Assembly (NCBI GenBank): GCA_028571325.1
Contig: CP116767.1
Coordinates: 1,021,150 to 1,085,149, forward strand
Direction of reading: 5' to 3'
Source: Wolbachia endosymbiont of Ctenocephalides felis wCfeF
GTDB lineage: Bacteria > Pseudomonadota > Alphaproteobacteria > Rickettsiales > Anaplasmataceae
DNA length: 64,000 nt
In this document: piece after piece, positions 53,789 through 63,438 of the stretch
Layout of the letters: the number at the start of each line of letters is the position of its first letter
How positions within the stretch are numbered: the stretch's first letter is position 1
Translations under genes and position numbers: made by a program
Notes under the pieces: model-generated
The model's database searches: none
What the model was told of the DNA's origin: nothing
Seen by the model: the letters and a program-made list of their open reading frames with translations, nothing else

Positions 53789-55618
53789 CTACTCCTTATT
53801 CTTCGCCCTTCCTGCGCGTTTACGCTCATTTGGATCAAGAAATTTCTTGCGTAAACGTATAGACTTTGGAGTTACTTCCACTAATTCATCATCGTCTATA
53901 TACGCTATCATTTCCTCCAAGGTCATTATTTTTGGCGGAGTAAGTTTTATAGCTTCATCACTACCTGCAGCTCTTACATTTGTTAACTGCTTACCTTTGA
54001 GTACATTTATCTCCAAATCATTGTCGCGGCTGTGCTGACCAACAATCATACCGCAATATACTTTGTCTTGCGGCTTGATAAACATAATTCCCCTATCTTG
54101 CAAATTAAAAATTGCATACGCCACAGCTTCACCTTTATCAGTGGAAATTAATACTCCATTGCGTCTTCCAGAAATTGGACCCTTATGAGGAGCATAACTG
54201 TGAAATAAACGGTTGATTATACCAGTACCGCGAGAATCGGTTAAAAACTCCCCTTGATAACCGATCAGTCCTCTTGACGGCACTAAAAATGTTAACCTTG
54301 TTCTACCGTTGCCAGAAGGCCTCATGTCGGTCACTTCACCTTTTCGGAAGCTGAGTTTCTCCATGATGATTCCACTGTATTCATCATCTACATCGATTAC
54401 CACCTCTTCTATAGGTTCAAGTTTTTTACCGTCTTCTTCTTTAAATAGCACACGAGGACGCGAAACAGAAAGCTCAAAACCTTCTCTTCTCATATTTTCT
54501 ATTAAAACTCCAAGCTGTAGCTCACCACGTCCACCCACTTCAAATGCCTCGCCACTTGGTGTCGGAGTCACAGTAATCGCAACGTTCGTTTCTGCTTCTG
54601 CATATAAACGGTCCTTTATAACAGTGGAAGTAAGCTTTGTTCCCTCTTGTCCAGCGAAAGGTGAATCATTAACACTTATAGTAATTGCCATTGTTGGCGG
54701 ATCGACCGGAGTCGAGCTTACTGCAGTCGTAACCTCTGGCGTCGCTATAGTATCTGAAACTGAAGCTTTTTCGAGTCCTGCAATGGCAATTATGTCTCCC
54801 GCCACAGCTTGCTCTACTGGAATGCGTTTTAAGCCAGAAAATGAAAGCAACTTAGTCAGTCTTCCGCGCTCAACCACTTTACCATCAAGATCAAGTACCT
54901 TGAGGTCTGAATTGACTTTTGCGATTCCTTGGTAAACTTTCCCTGTCAATATCCTGCCAAGAAACTTATCAGACTCAAGTAAAGTAACCAGCATAGCAAA
55001 AGGTGCATTTTGGTCGTAAACGGAAGGTTTTATGTAGTCTATAACCGTTGAAAATAATGGGCTTAAATCTTTTCTTTCGTCAGAGAGTTCTTTAACACAC
55101 CAGCCATTTCTACCAGAAGCGTACAATACTGGAAAATCAAGCTGCTCGTTAGTCGCATCAAGGTTAAAAAACAATTCATATATTTCGTTCAACACTTCAT
55201 CAATTCTGCTGTCTGGCCGATCAACCTTATTGATTATCACAATCGGCTTCAAGTCTGCTTTTAATGCTTTCGATAACACAAACTTAGTTTGTGGCATGGG
55301 ACCTTCTGCAGCGTCAACCAGCAGCAACACACCATCTGCCATGCATAGCACCCTTTCTACTTCTCCACCAAAGTCCGCATGCCCAGGTGTATCGATAATG
55401 TTGATTTTTTCATCGCCCCACATTATTGACGTACATTTTGCAAGTATCGTAATTCCGCGTTCACGCTCTTGATCGCCACTATCCATCACTCGCTCTTGAA
55501 CTTCTTGATTCTCACGAAACGTGCCACTTTGTTTTAACATACTATCGAGTAAAGTAGTTTTTCCGTGGTCAACGTGCGCAATTATCGCAATATTACGGAT
55601 CGATTTAAATTCATTCAT
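53789..55618 (-). CDS. typA: Ribosome-associated GTPase BipA/TypA
   Basis: A 609-residue translational GTPase. G1 is AHVDHGKTTLL, switch II DTPGHADFGGEVERVL, and NKVDRPDSR is G4. The C-terminal BipA-specific region has GRGELQLGVLIENMRREGFE and VPSRGLIGYQGEFLTDSRGT. It assists 50S assembly and stress growth. Full length; ATG start. Confidence 0.96.
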   Translation of the reverse strand: MNEFKSIRNIAIIAHVDHGKTTLLDSMLKQSGTFRENQEVQERVMDSGDQERERGITILAKCTSIMWGDEKINIIDTPGHADFGGEVERVLCMADGVLLLVDAAEGPMPQTKFVLSKALKADLKPIVIINKVDRPDSRIDEVLNEIYELFFNLDATNEQLDFPVLYASGRNGWCVKELSDERKDLSPLFSTVIDYIKPSVYDQNAPFAMLVTLLESDKFLGRILTGKVYQGIAKVNSDLKVLDLDGKVVERGRLTKLLSFSGLKRIPVEQAVAGDIIAIAGLEKASVSDTIATPEVTTAVSSTPVDPPTMAITISVNDSPFAGQEGTKLTSTVIKDRLYAEAETNVAITVTPTPSGEAFEVGGRGELQLGVLIENMRREGFELSVSRPRVLFKEEDGKKLEPIEEVVIDVDDEYSGIIMEKLSFRKGEVTDMRPSGNGRTRLTFLVPSRGLIGYQGEFLTDSRGTGIINRLFHSYAPHKGPISGRRNGVLISTDKGEAVAYAIFNLQDRGIMFIKPQDKVYCGMIVGQHSRDNDLEINVLKGKQLTNVRAAGSDEAIKLTPPKIMTLEEMIAYIDDDELVEVTPKSIRLRKKFLDPNERKRAGRAKNKE

Positions 55619-55738
55619 TTCTTATCATTTCAAATTTAATTTAGTAATAAGTATACATGTAATATACTTAGAGTAAATAGACCTTTTTTGCATAACCATA
55701 TAACAAACCTTTGGCAGCGCTAAGCACATACCCAATAT

Positions 55739-56222
55739 AAAAAAACTACTTGACAACTTTCGCCAGTCCCCTTACAATAGAGTTGTGGGTGTTTTAGGCC
55801 TAAAATTTATCTTTAATCTTGTATTAAGTGACAAAAGCACAGTATAAAACAAGGCGTGTTATGTTTTATTTTTGCAGCATGGACACTGCATGTCTTTATA
55901 AATTTTTGTCTACATTAGCTGGACCTCGCTTATTAAGCGGTGTAAGAGAGAACCGGACGCCAAGTTTTTGAGAGAACAGTAAACAACTCACATTGCGGGG
56001 TTTCTTTTGTCTTTTTTTTAAATTAGTTAAAATTTTAACCAATCTCATTTTTTTCACAAAAAATTGCTTGACAAGTTTTGACATTTCCCTTATCATAAGA
56101 TTATGGGTATTTACAATCCCAAGGTCAGCTACTTGTCAAGCGTATAGAGCATTAACGCCAAGTTATTAAAATAGATATTGACCAGGGCTTTTTTTGCTTT
56201 TTTTTTCCTATTTGGTAAATAT
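55739..56222 (+). repeat. Promoter-bearing noncoding repeat R7
   Basis: Nearly identical to R4. Promoters: TTGACA (55750-55755), 17 bp, TACAAT (55773-55778); and TTGACA (56068-56073), 17 bp, TATCAT (56091-56096). The hairpin TGCAG/CTGCA differs from R4's TGCAGC/GCTGCA by one base in the loop-side arm. A palindromic fragment GTGTCATTCCAGCGCG follows at 56265-56282. No gene in 55619-56366. Confidence 0.78.
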
Positions 56223-56366
56223 TAAAGCAATTCATAAACAAACGTTTATTTTTACAGCAAGTGGTGTCATTCCAGCGCGTGATGCACAACTGTACGAACA
56301 TTGCAATTAGCAGGTAATTTGCGCAACAGACGGTGCCATCCACCCAGAAAAATTCTCTGATTAAGC

Positions 56367-59300
56367 TCAAGTGTATACAGTTTTTTCTACACCACTGGAT
56401 ATTTGTTGTGTTAATATTGAAGATAAGTGAACAGGAATGTCATTTGCTACTTTGTCCACGCATTCAACTTCAAACTGCTTACTTAATAAGCTTAGTTCAT
56501 TAACGGCAGAACGTGAATCGTTTTGAATATTTGCACAAAATATAAGTCCTCTAGACGCTTCAGGATAATTGTAGTCCATTAAAAGCATAGCTGAAACTAC
56601 CAAAAAAGAAATCACTTGAGCAATAAGAGAGTCTGTGAGAGCAAGTGGCAATAAAGATAGAGATATAACAATAACGTACCTTGCCATATAATTGAATTTT
56701 GCAAAAAATAGCAACTTGGAATGTGAGTTATGTAACTTGCCATAAGAGTTAGTAAACGTTTCTTTGTTATACACAGTTCTAATATTAAATAATAGGTGAT
56801 CAGTTTTTAGCTTTGGCTCACCGAAACCAAATAAAGTATTAATGTTATGATAATAGGCTTGGCAATTAATAATTTCCTGATTGATTTCACATATCCATTT
56901 ATAAACTTGCTTTAGATCTTTCAATGAGCTGTAAACTTGCTCTAGATCTTCCAGTGAGCTATTTTTTATGTTTTTTAGAAAATTACTGAACTCACTTAAA
57001 TTCTTTTTAAAATCAATAATTTTCTTTAACTTGTTATCATTATTGTTATCCTGAGAATATATTGTATTTAATATTGTTGATAAACATTTTTTTCCTTCTT
57101 TTGTTGATAACAATGAATAGATAGATTTATCCAGTGCTTCAATGTAATTTTCATTTTCAAGAAGACCTACTGCTGTTTCTAGAAGTTTAACTAACCGTTC
57201 TTTTTCACCTGCGTTCTGTAATCCATTTGTTAGCAATTCAAGTGGTTCTTTAAGGATATATTTTTTCTGTAAATTCTCTACTTTTTCCTGTAGCAGCTTA
57301 AAGTGTTCACGAATGATGCTTGAACACTTTAAAAAACTTTCAAGGCTAGAATGCCTGATCACATAAGCATATGCTAACACCTTTTCGTCGTCCTTTTCAT
57401 CCAAAGTACATGATTTAGCTAAAAAGATTACATAATCAAATGCAAAATTTACATAATAAGCAGCTTTGGTAATTGTAGTTAAAACAAAGAAGAGTACTCT
57501 TTGTAAGAAAAGCGGTTTACCATTATTTATTATTCTATTTCTATATGAACGAAGATATTCTTCTGTACTTTTGGCAATCTTACGTAAGTCTTTTTCTGTC
57601 TTCTCTACGTCAAAATCATTCATATCATGCACTTTTTCATACGCTTCTTTTATCAAACTATATGAAAAATCTTGCAGATCTTTATCATTAATATTTCCTA
57701 ACGCATCCATATTTTCACTAATGTAGACTTCCATTTTTGCTCCAAGCTCAACTCCCATTCTGTTCTTTACCAACTTACTATATCTGTCAACAGCTGGAAA
57801 TAGAACCTTCTGGCAAAAATACCTTGGTGAGCTTCTTAACTTCGCTAAAACCTCATCCACAAATAGTTCAACTTTTTCACCTGCAGCTGCAAAAAACCAC
57901 GACTGTCTACTAGTATTGCGTTCTCTATTTCTTCCAAGATTCTGCAAAGCTTCAGCTGGGTCGTTAAATTGACTAGCTGAATCCGTAAATATTGATGCAA
58001 CGTGATTATACTCGCTGTCAAAACCACGGCCTTTTGACCCATCTACGACTGTTGTCAATGCACATTTAGCTAATGCATTAACGTTTCCTTGCGAATAATC
58101 ACAATATTCAACACTGTCTTTGCCTTTGAATTCATGTATTTTAAAGGGTTCGTCCTTTTCAATACCACTTCTTTTAAGCCCCACAAAAATACACATATTA
58201 TCTTCACAGAAACTGTTGAGGCTGTGCAGTGCACCTTCTTTTCTTTCTATAAGGTCATGCATTTCTTTACTTAAATGCCAGTTATCCACTATTAGCTTGC
58301 GTTGTTCATTGCCACATTTACCCAATGCTTCAATCACTGTCTTTATTTGTGGCAGAAGTTTATCTTGAGCAAATTCTTCGTCAAAGCCTTTTTTCTTTAG
58401 GAAATCTACAACTTTGCCATCATCCACAACAACAATCTTATCTTTAACGCTTCTAGTCAACCTGCTTAAATCTTCTCTTCTTTGTTTATCTAAAGCGATG
58501 TTATCACACTCCATTAAAAATGAGAGCGTAAGGTCGACCACTGAATGCATTACTCTATATTTTAAATACTTAGGAGTATCACTAAAGTCCACTTTCTCAC
58601 TTAACTCGGATATTTGTTCCTCTGTTAGATTGGAATATTGCTTTTTAACACAGTTTATAAAATTTGACTTACGCAATTTTAGTCTGTAATCCTTGTACAG
58701 CATTTTATCAGGCTTACACAAATTATAAATACTATAGCGCTTGTATGTTTTCCCATTTTCATATACTTCATCATCTTTGCCTTGAAATATAGAAATAAGA
58801 TTCATTATACTATCTAAATCATATGTCAAAATCAGAGCATTTTCTCCAATTGGACTTTGTATGTTCCACCTTACAGATGTTAATAAATCATCAGTATCAA
58901 CAAGTTTGTTGTGGTAAAAGGTTTCTTCGCGTTTTTCAATGTATTCATGGGCTGGGCTAGATTTACATTTACTAGATAAGACTTCAAATAAATTAGCGAA
59001 AGCCCTTAAGAACAGCTGCTTTAACTCTACACCAGCAATTTTGCTGAACACCCACATGACTGGCGCCGTTATCATAAAAAAGACAACAGCGGAAATTATG
59101 TACTTGGAACTATTAATCAGAAAAAGGTACAGCCTAAGATTTGAAGTGAAACCAATCTGTGCAGCTATTGCAGTAACGTGGATATTTATAATAGGAAACA
59201 AGGCAATTGAAGATATGACATAGAGAGCAACACCAGTTGCTAATATTCGACCAAATTTTTCTCCATTGGTTTTTTTTATGATACCAGTTGTTTTTATAGT

Positions 59301-59966
59301 ATCTACAATGCAGCATCTACTTGATCTTGCAGGGCTGATAATTTTTCCACATCTGTTTAAGATTCTTCTTTTTGTAGTTGCAGTGAGATAGGTTGTAGGA
59401 TACTTTCTATCAAGCTGACACATATTTTCAAAAGCCTGTTGTTGGCTAATGCTGTCTGCTTCATCAATACTGATCCACAGTTTAGGTTTTTCACTGCTTT
59501 GATTTCCAAGTTTTTGGCTATCTTTTTGTTGTAAGAGCAAATCATGTGTTATTATAATTGTTGTAGGTTCAGTGTTTTTCAGTAAGTCTTCAATCCCTTG
59601 AGTAGTTTCAGGTGTTTCAATTCTTAAAGAAAATGCGTCACCTATCATTTTTTTAGCTTGATTCACTAAATTATTATTTGGCACTGCAACTAGATGATGA
59701 AACTCTGCTTGAGCCAATACGTAACTATGCAACTCAATATCATAAGTCTTGCCAAATCCAGTTTCTGCGTCGATCATAATATTGTAGTTAGTGGTGGAAG
59801 GGCTTTTTAAGTGTTCTAATACTCCCTCAACAACAGGCTTACGACGTCCTACTGTCACAGACTCCTTTGCATTACCAAATCTTTTAGATTCTCCTTTTAA
59901 CTCGCTGTTAATTTTTTCTAGGCTTTTTATAATAACTTGCTTGTCTTGATTGCTGATAGAGCACAT
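56367..59966 (-). CDS. Large membrane protein with DEAD-box helicase motifs
   Basis: A 1,199-residue protein. SF2 helicase motifs appear in order: I DAETGFGKT (about residues 66-74), Ia AVPNNNLVNQAKK, II SIDEADS (167-173), III TYLTATTKRR (193-202), V VVDGSKGRGFDSEY and VI EALQNLGRNRERNTSRQSW (near 680-700). Between motifs III and V lie two hydrophobic hairpins (ILATGVALYVISSIALFPII; YIISAVVFFMITAPVMWVF). More membrane segments occur near 840-870 and 1,110-1,150. The rest is helical. The ATG at 59966 follows a GAGG box; a TTG lies four codons earlier. Membrane helices within a helicase core are unusual. Function unknown; secreted effector or envelope ATPase are guesses. Confidence 0.75.
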   Translation of the reverse strand: MCSISNQDKQVIIKSLEKINSELKGESKRFGNAKESVTVGRRKPVVEGVLEHLKSPSTTNYNIMIDAETGFGKTYDIELHSYVLAQAEFHHLVAVPNNNLVNQAKKMIGDAFSLRIETPETTQGIEDLLKNTEPTTIIITHDLLLQQKDSQKLGNQSSEKPKLWISIDEADSISQQQAFENMCQLDRKYPTTYLTATTKRRILNRCGKIISPARSSRCCIVDTIKTTGIIKKTNGEKFGRILATGVALYVISSIALFPIINIHVTAIAAQIGFTSNLRLYLFLINSSKYIISAVVFFMITAPVMWVFSKIAGVELKQLFLRAFANLFEVLSSKCKSSPAHEYIEKREETFYHNKLVDTDDLLTSVRWNIQSPIGENALILTYDLDSIMNLISIFQGKDDEVYENGKTYKRYSIYNLCKPDKMLYKDYRLKLRKSNFINCVKKQYSNLTEEQISELSEKVDFSDTPKYLKYRVMHSVVDLTLSFLMECDNIALDKQRREDLSRLTRSVKDKIVVVDDGKVVDFLKKKGFDEEFAQDKLLPQIKTVIEALGKCGNEQRKLIVDNWHLSKEMHDLIERKEGALHSLNSFCEDNMCIFVGLKRSGIEKDEPFKIHEFKGKDSVEYCDYSQGNVNALAKCALTTVVDGSKGRGFDSEYNHVASIFTDSASQFNDPAEALQNLGRNRERNTSRQSWFFAAAGEKVELFVDEVLAKLRSSPRYFCQKVLFPAVDRYSKLVKNRMGVELGAKMEVYISENMDALGNINDKDLQDFSYSLIKEAYEKVHDMNDFDVEKTEKDLRKIAKSTEEYLRSYRNRIINNGKPLFLQRVLFFVLTTITKAAYYVNFAFDYVIFLAKSCTLDEKDDEKVLAYAYVIRHSSLESFLKCSSIIREHFKLLQEKVENLQKKYILKEPLELLTNGLQNAGEKERLVKLLETAVGLLENENYIEALDKSIYSLLSTKEGKKCLSTILNTIYSQDNNNDNKLKKIIDFKKNLSEFSNFLKNIKNSSLEDLEQVYSSLKDLKQVYKWICEINQEIINCQAYYHNINTLFGFGEPKLKTDHLLFNIRTVYNKETFTNSYGKLHNSHSKLLFFAKFNYMARYVIVISLSLLPLALTDSLIAQVISFLVVSAMLLMDYNYPEASRGLIFCANIQNDSRSAVNELSLLSKQFEVECVDKVANDIPVHLSSILTQQISSGVEKTVYT

Positions 59967-60019
59967 ATGTAACCTCAACGTAATTCACACTATTAGTATA
60001 TATAAACTGATAAAATTGT

Positions 60020-60078
60020 CAATAACATTAGACATAATGTTATTGCTATTGAATAATGGAGAGGCATACTCCATTATT
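60020..60078. promoter_or_regulatory. Two perfect hairpins in a divergent intergenic region
   Basis: Hairpin 1: CAATAACATT (60020-60029), 6-nt loop, AATGTTATTG (60036-60045). Hairpin 2: AATAATGGAG (60052-60061), 7-nt loop, CTCCATTATT (60069-60078), followed by TTGG. Both have 10-bp perfect stems and lie between the divergent helicase-like gene and virB9. They could be operators, a leader structure or a terminator. Confidence 0.45.
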
Positions 60079-60119
60079 TTGGCACGAAGTAACAAATTCA
60101 ATAAATTGTATGCTCCCTG

Positions 60120-60139
60120 TGTAGTGGGAATTGGTATTA
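60120..60139. repeat. Solo copy of the mini-element end
   Basis: TGTAGTGGGAATTGGTATTA matches the right end of the 120-bp element at 47442-47461 at 19 of 20 positions. No partner end is nearby. Confidence 0.5.
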
Positions 60140-60197
60140 ACAGTTGCAGTCTATGTCTCTCAGTGATAAAATGATGGTCTGTATATAATTTAATATT

Positions 60198-60983
60198 ATG
60201 ATTAGCTTACTGTTTGTTGTGCTGTTGTTTTTTTGTGGTGGTGATGCACTTGCAAAACAGGAACCACGTCCAATGGCTGCAGACAGTCACATAAAGGTCA
60301 TCAATTATAATCCACATGCTATACATAAGTACACTGGTTTTTATGGTTACCAGTCGAGCATATTATTTGAGCCAGGTGAAGAAATAAAGAACCTTTCAAT
60401 GGGTGATCCAACTGGTTGGCAGCTCGTTCCTCAAGGTAACAGGTTATTTATCAAACCTATAGATGATATCGCTGACACTAACGCAACTGTAATTACTAAC
60501 AAAAGAGTTTATTACTTTGAACTTCATGCTGAGGAAGCAACTGGATTGGATGATCCAAGATTAGCGTATGAAGTAAGGTTTCTTTATCCACTATTCAATA
60601 GTGATGAAATTTACACGACCAACAACGGTGATATCCTCGAGCAAGCTAATCCCAACACTATTCCTGACATAAGTGATATTGAGGTTGTAAAGAAAGGCTT
60701 AAATTTTAATTATTCCATCTCACATGTAAAAGGTAGTGAGTCAATAATACCAACTAAAGTCTTTGATGACGGGAAATTCACATATCTGCAATTTAATAAG
60801 ACAAATTCTGATTTTCCAGCAGTCTTTATGGTTGACTCTGCAGGATATGAATCTCTAGTAAATTTCCGTACAGTTGATGATTATCTTATAATTGAAAGAG
60901 TGGGCTCGGTATTTACTTTAAGGAACGGATCAAGTACAGTCTGTTTGTTCAATGAAAACATGCCTTTTAAAAAAGGTAAGTAG
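60198..60983 (+). CDS. virB9: Orphan VirB9-family type IV secretion protein
   Basis: A 261-residue protein with a signal peptide (LLFVVLLFFCGGDALAK). The VirB9/TrbG pattern includes an N-terminal domain with IKVINYNPHAIHKYTGFYGY, STILFEPGE-like SSILFEPGEEI, WQLVPQGNRLFIKPI and VYYFELHAEE. The C-terminal O-layer domain follows (LNFNYSISHVKGS; PTKVFDDGKFTYLQF). It forms part of the outer-membrane core with VirB7 and VirB10. No other vir genes are nearby, as is known for the second virB9 copy of Rickettsiales. Confidence 0.9.
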   Translation: MISLLFVVLLFFCGGDALAKQEPRPMAADSHIKVINYNPHAIHKYTGFYGYQSSILFEPGEEIKNLSMGDPTGWQLVPQGNRLFIKPIDDIADTNATVITNKRVYYFELHAEEATGLDDPRLAYEVRFLYPLFNSDEIYTTNNGDILEQANPNTIPDISDIEVVKKGLNFNYSISHVKGSESIIPTKVFDDGKFTYLQFNKTNSDFPAVFMVDSAGYESLVNFRTVDDYLIIERVGSVFTLRNGSSTVCLFNENMPFKKGK

Positions 60984-61061
60984 CTGTTAAAGGCTATAGT
61001 GCCTCAGGTACAGCACTTTCAGCATACGCTAATTCAAACGGTTGTCATACCAGCATTTCCA

Positions 61062-61445
61062 TTAATCTTCAGTGTTGTACACGTTCTTTTCTTTTTCTAA
61101 TCTCTCCTGCTCTTCAATACAATATATGGCAAGCGGATTAGCTTTAAGTCTTTCGACCCCTATTTCTTCTCCTGTTCCTTCGCAATAGCCGTAGGTGCCT
61201 AATTTTATTTTTTCTAACGCCTCCTTAATTTTTTCTTTTCTGTCTTTTCTGCGCTGGATTAATTTTTCGTTTCCACTGTCTTCATCAGAATAATATGCAC
61301 TATCCTCTAGTTCTTGTTTCTCCAGCTCAGTAAGCATCGATTGCAACTTTGAGTTGAAATACTCTAACTGCTTTACGCTCATATATTCTTCGTCTTCTGA
61401 AGGAGTGTAATCTTCTGGTAATTTTATTTTTGGTAACTCTTCCAT
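61062..61445 (-). CDS. dksA: DksA-family RNA polymerase-binding factor
   Basis: A 127-residue protein with the coiled coil that enters the RNA polymerase secondary channel (about residues 25-85) and the C-terminal zinc-finger-like block GTYGYCEGTGEEIGVERLKA with IYCIEEQERLE. Only two of the four classic cysteines are present, as in many alphaproteobacterial DksA proteins. The coiled-coil tip EDSAYYSDEDSGNEKL lacks the usual DxTD spacing. The ATG at 61445 is preferred to a TTG at 61463. Confidence 0.88.
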   Translation of the reverse strand: MEELPKIKLPEDYTPSEDEEYMSVKQLEYFNSKLQSMLTELEKQELEDSAYYSDEDSGNEKLIQRRKDRKEKIKEALEKIKLGTYGYCEGTGEEIGVERLKANPLAIYCIEEQERLEKEKNVYNTED

Positions 61446-61547
61446 AACTGTATAACTAGACAATAAAACCTGTATAATTTGCGAACAAGAAATTATACTA
61501 CCTATAAGTAAACACTATAATTTATAATAAACATTTAAAGTCCTGGT

Positions 61548-62195
61548 ATGATCGGCTTAATAAAAAAATTAGCAACATATGATAAGAACTTTACTTATAT
61601 AATATGTGTTTTTATTGTAATGTTAAGCCTATCTTTGTTCACACTTGAAAATAACAGTGAACAAGAAGTTATGTTAACATTAACATGGATATGTGCTACA
61701 TTTGTTTTACAAATCTCTACAAATAATTTATTTGCTTCTGATTATCATGATGGAATATTAGAGCAAATTTTCATACAGCCGCTTTCTTCTAAGTTTATAA
61801 TTACTTGTAAAATTTTTGCTCACTGGTTACTGTTCGGGTTACCGATTTCAGTGATTTCTTCCATATTCAGCTTTGTAGTTCTTGGTAATAATACTGAACA
61901 CTCAATAGCAGTAGGCTTATCTTTATTGCTTAGCACGTTGATAGTAATCAATATTTCAGCTGTTGGAAATGCATTAATGATTGGCCGAAACAACTTAGCA
62001 TCGGGAATATCACAAATTCTTGTTTTGCCAATTATAATGCCGGTTTTTATATATTTTAAATTACTAGTTCAACTTGAAGATTTATCCTTGAATATTCGTA
62101 CATTGCTTATTACTGCTTTAATTTTTGCCATTCTGATAGTTAATAGCATTATAGCTACTCACATGGCATTAAAATTCGCTGTAGAGCAGGATTAG
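61548..62195 (+). CDS. ccmB: Heme exporter protein B (cytochrome c maturation)
   Basis: A 215-residue membrane protein with six helices. The family signature is WICATFVLQISTNNLFASDY followed by HDGILEQIFIQPLS. The GLPISVISSIFS and QILVLPIIMPVFIYF segments are also typical. It works with CcmA and CcmC in moving heme for c-type cytochromes. Its stop overlaps that of the converging rlmE by 3 bp. Confidence 0.92.
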   Translation: MIGLIKKLATYDKNFTYIICVFIVMLSLSLFTLENNSEQEVMLTLTWICATFVLQISTNNLFASDYHDGILEQIFIQPLSSKFIITCKIFAHWLLFGLPISVISSIFSFVVLGNNTEHSIAVGLSLLLSTLIVINISAVGNALMIGRNNLASGISQILVLPIIMPVFIYFKLLVQLEDLSLNIRTLLITALIFAILIVNSIIATHMALKFAVEQD

Positions 62196-62830
62196 AAGGC
62201 TTCACTACCAATAAAGTCTAAACCTACTAAATACATTTCCGTAGATTCAGATCTACTTGATTTTGGCTTGAAGTATTTTACTGTTTTAAATATTTTTTTT
62301 AATTCGTTGTAAAAATCTTTATCGGACTCTCCTTGAAAAATTTTTACTACGAACTTGCCGTCATGATTTAGGAAGTGCTTTGCAAAGTTCAATGCTGCTT
62401 CGCATAAAAGCATGATTCTAATATGATCCAATGATTTTAATCCACAAGATTCTGGGGCCATGTCAGATAAAATTACATCGAATTTTTGGTCTTTAAATCT
62501 TTCCCTTAAAATTTCAAGCTCATTTATATCGTATTGTATATATTCTACTCCAGCAATTGTATTTACTGGTTTTATGTCAATGGCAACCACATTAGCTCCT
62601 TTCTGAGATGCAACTTGTGACCATCCACCTGGAGAAGCACCAAGATCAATGATTTTTTGCCCTTTTTGGAGTAATTTAAATTTATTATCTATTTCTATCA
62701 ACTTGTACGCTGAGCGCGATCTGTAGCCATCCTTATTGGTTTTTTGTACGTACTTGTCATTTAAATGACGATGCAGCCACCTGGTTGAAGATAGTTTTCT
62801 GCCTTTGGCTGTTTTTACTCTAGTTTTTAT
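62192..62830 (-). CDS. rlmE: 23S rRNA U2552 2'-O-methyltransferase RlmE/FtsJ
   Basis: A SAM methyltransferase: IIDLGASPGGWSQVASQKGA binds SAM, and D, K and E of the K-D-K-E tetrad are seen in SDMAPESCG and FVVKIFQGE. The first ATG/GTG/TTG in frame is a TTG at 62701, but conserved N-terminal sequence (KGRKLSSTRWLHRHLNDKYV and GYRSRSAYKLIEID, with the first tetrad Lys) lies upstream in the same frame. The best start is an ATA at 62828-62830, an uncommon initiator. The upstream frame has no other usable start before the stop of the previous gene. Confidence 0.88.
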   Translation of the reverse strand: MKTRVKTAKGRKLSSTRWLHRHLNDKYVQKTNKDGYRSRSAYKLIEIDNKFKLLQKGQKIIDLGASPGGWSQVASQKGANVVAIDIKPVNTIAGVEYIQYDINELEILRERFKDQKFDVILSDMAPESCGLKSLDHIRIMLLCEAALNFAKHFLNHDGKFVVKIFQGESDKDFYNELKKIFKTVKYFKPKSSRSESTEMYLVGLDFIGSEAF

Positions 62831-62849
62831 TGTTAATACCCTACAAGAA

Positions 62850-63419
62850 TCACTTATTATTGATTATGTCTTTTAGCTCTTTTTCAACTACTTCTTTTAC
62901 CAGTGTATGAAGGTACTTATTTAGCCATTCCGACAATTGAGGTTTTAAAAGAGATGTGACTAATTCTTCAACAGTAAGACTTGCTCTTTTTTGTTGCTTG
63001 TGCTGTAGTTCACTTTGCATTTTTCCAAGTAGCTCTTTAATCTCTTCCATATTCTCTTTTAAGATTAGATGGTCATTGTTTTGCGTTTGTGAGCTGCTGT
63101 TATCCACTTTTTCATTGCTCATTTGGGTACTATGCTGCAAGTGAACGTCTTCTTCCTCTAGATTGTGACTATGAATATTAAATTTGGTGTTATCGAAAAC
63201 CATTTCCTTATCCTGACCGTTGTTGTTTTTTTCATTATCCTCCTCTTTACTATCTTCTTCTGAATCTTCCAAGTATTCTTCTTCAAGATACAGCACATCA
63301 TCATCTTCTTTCTCCTTCTCTATTTCCACTTCATCACCACTGGCGTTTTTGCCTGATATGGCTTTTTTTATGTCTTCTAGGATATCTTTTACAGATTGAT
63401 TGCTTTGTCCATCATTCAT
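62850..63419 (-). CDS. PopZ/DUF2497-like pole-organizing protein
   Basis: A 189-residue protein with the three-part layout of PopZ. It has a short N-terminal helix (QSVKDILEDIKKAISG), a long acidic disordered middle (LYLEEEYLEDSEEDSKEEDN) and a C-terminal helix trio (SLTVEELVTSLLKPQLSEWL NKYL and TLVKEVVEKELKDIINN). In Caulobacter PopZ forms polar condensates that tether ParB and the origin. This is the likely counterpart in an obligate endosymbiont. Identity rests on the terminal motifs. Confidence 0.75.
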   Translation of the reverse strand: MNDGQSNQSVKDILEDIKKAISGKNASGDEVEIEKEKEDDDVLYLEEEYLEDSEEDSKEEDNEKNNNGQDKEMVFDNTKFNIHSHNLEEEDVHLQHSTQMSNEKVDNSSSQTQNNDHLILKENMEEIKELLGKMQSELQHKQQKRASLTVEELVTSLLKPQLSEWLNKYLHTLVKEVVEKELKDIINNK

Positions 63420-63438
63420 AACGCTAATACCATTAAAT

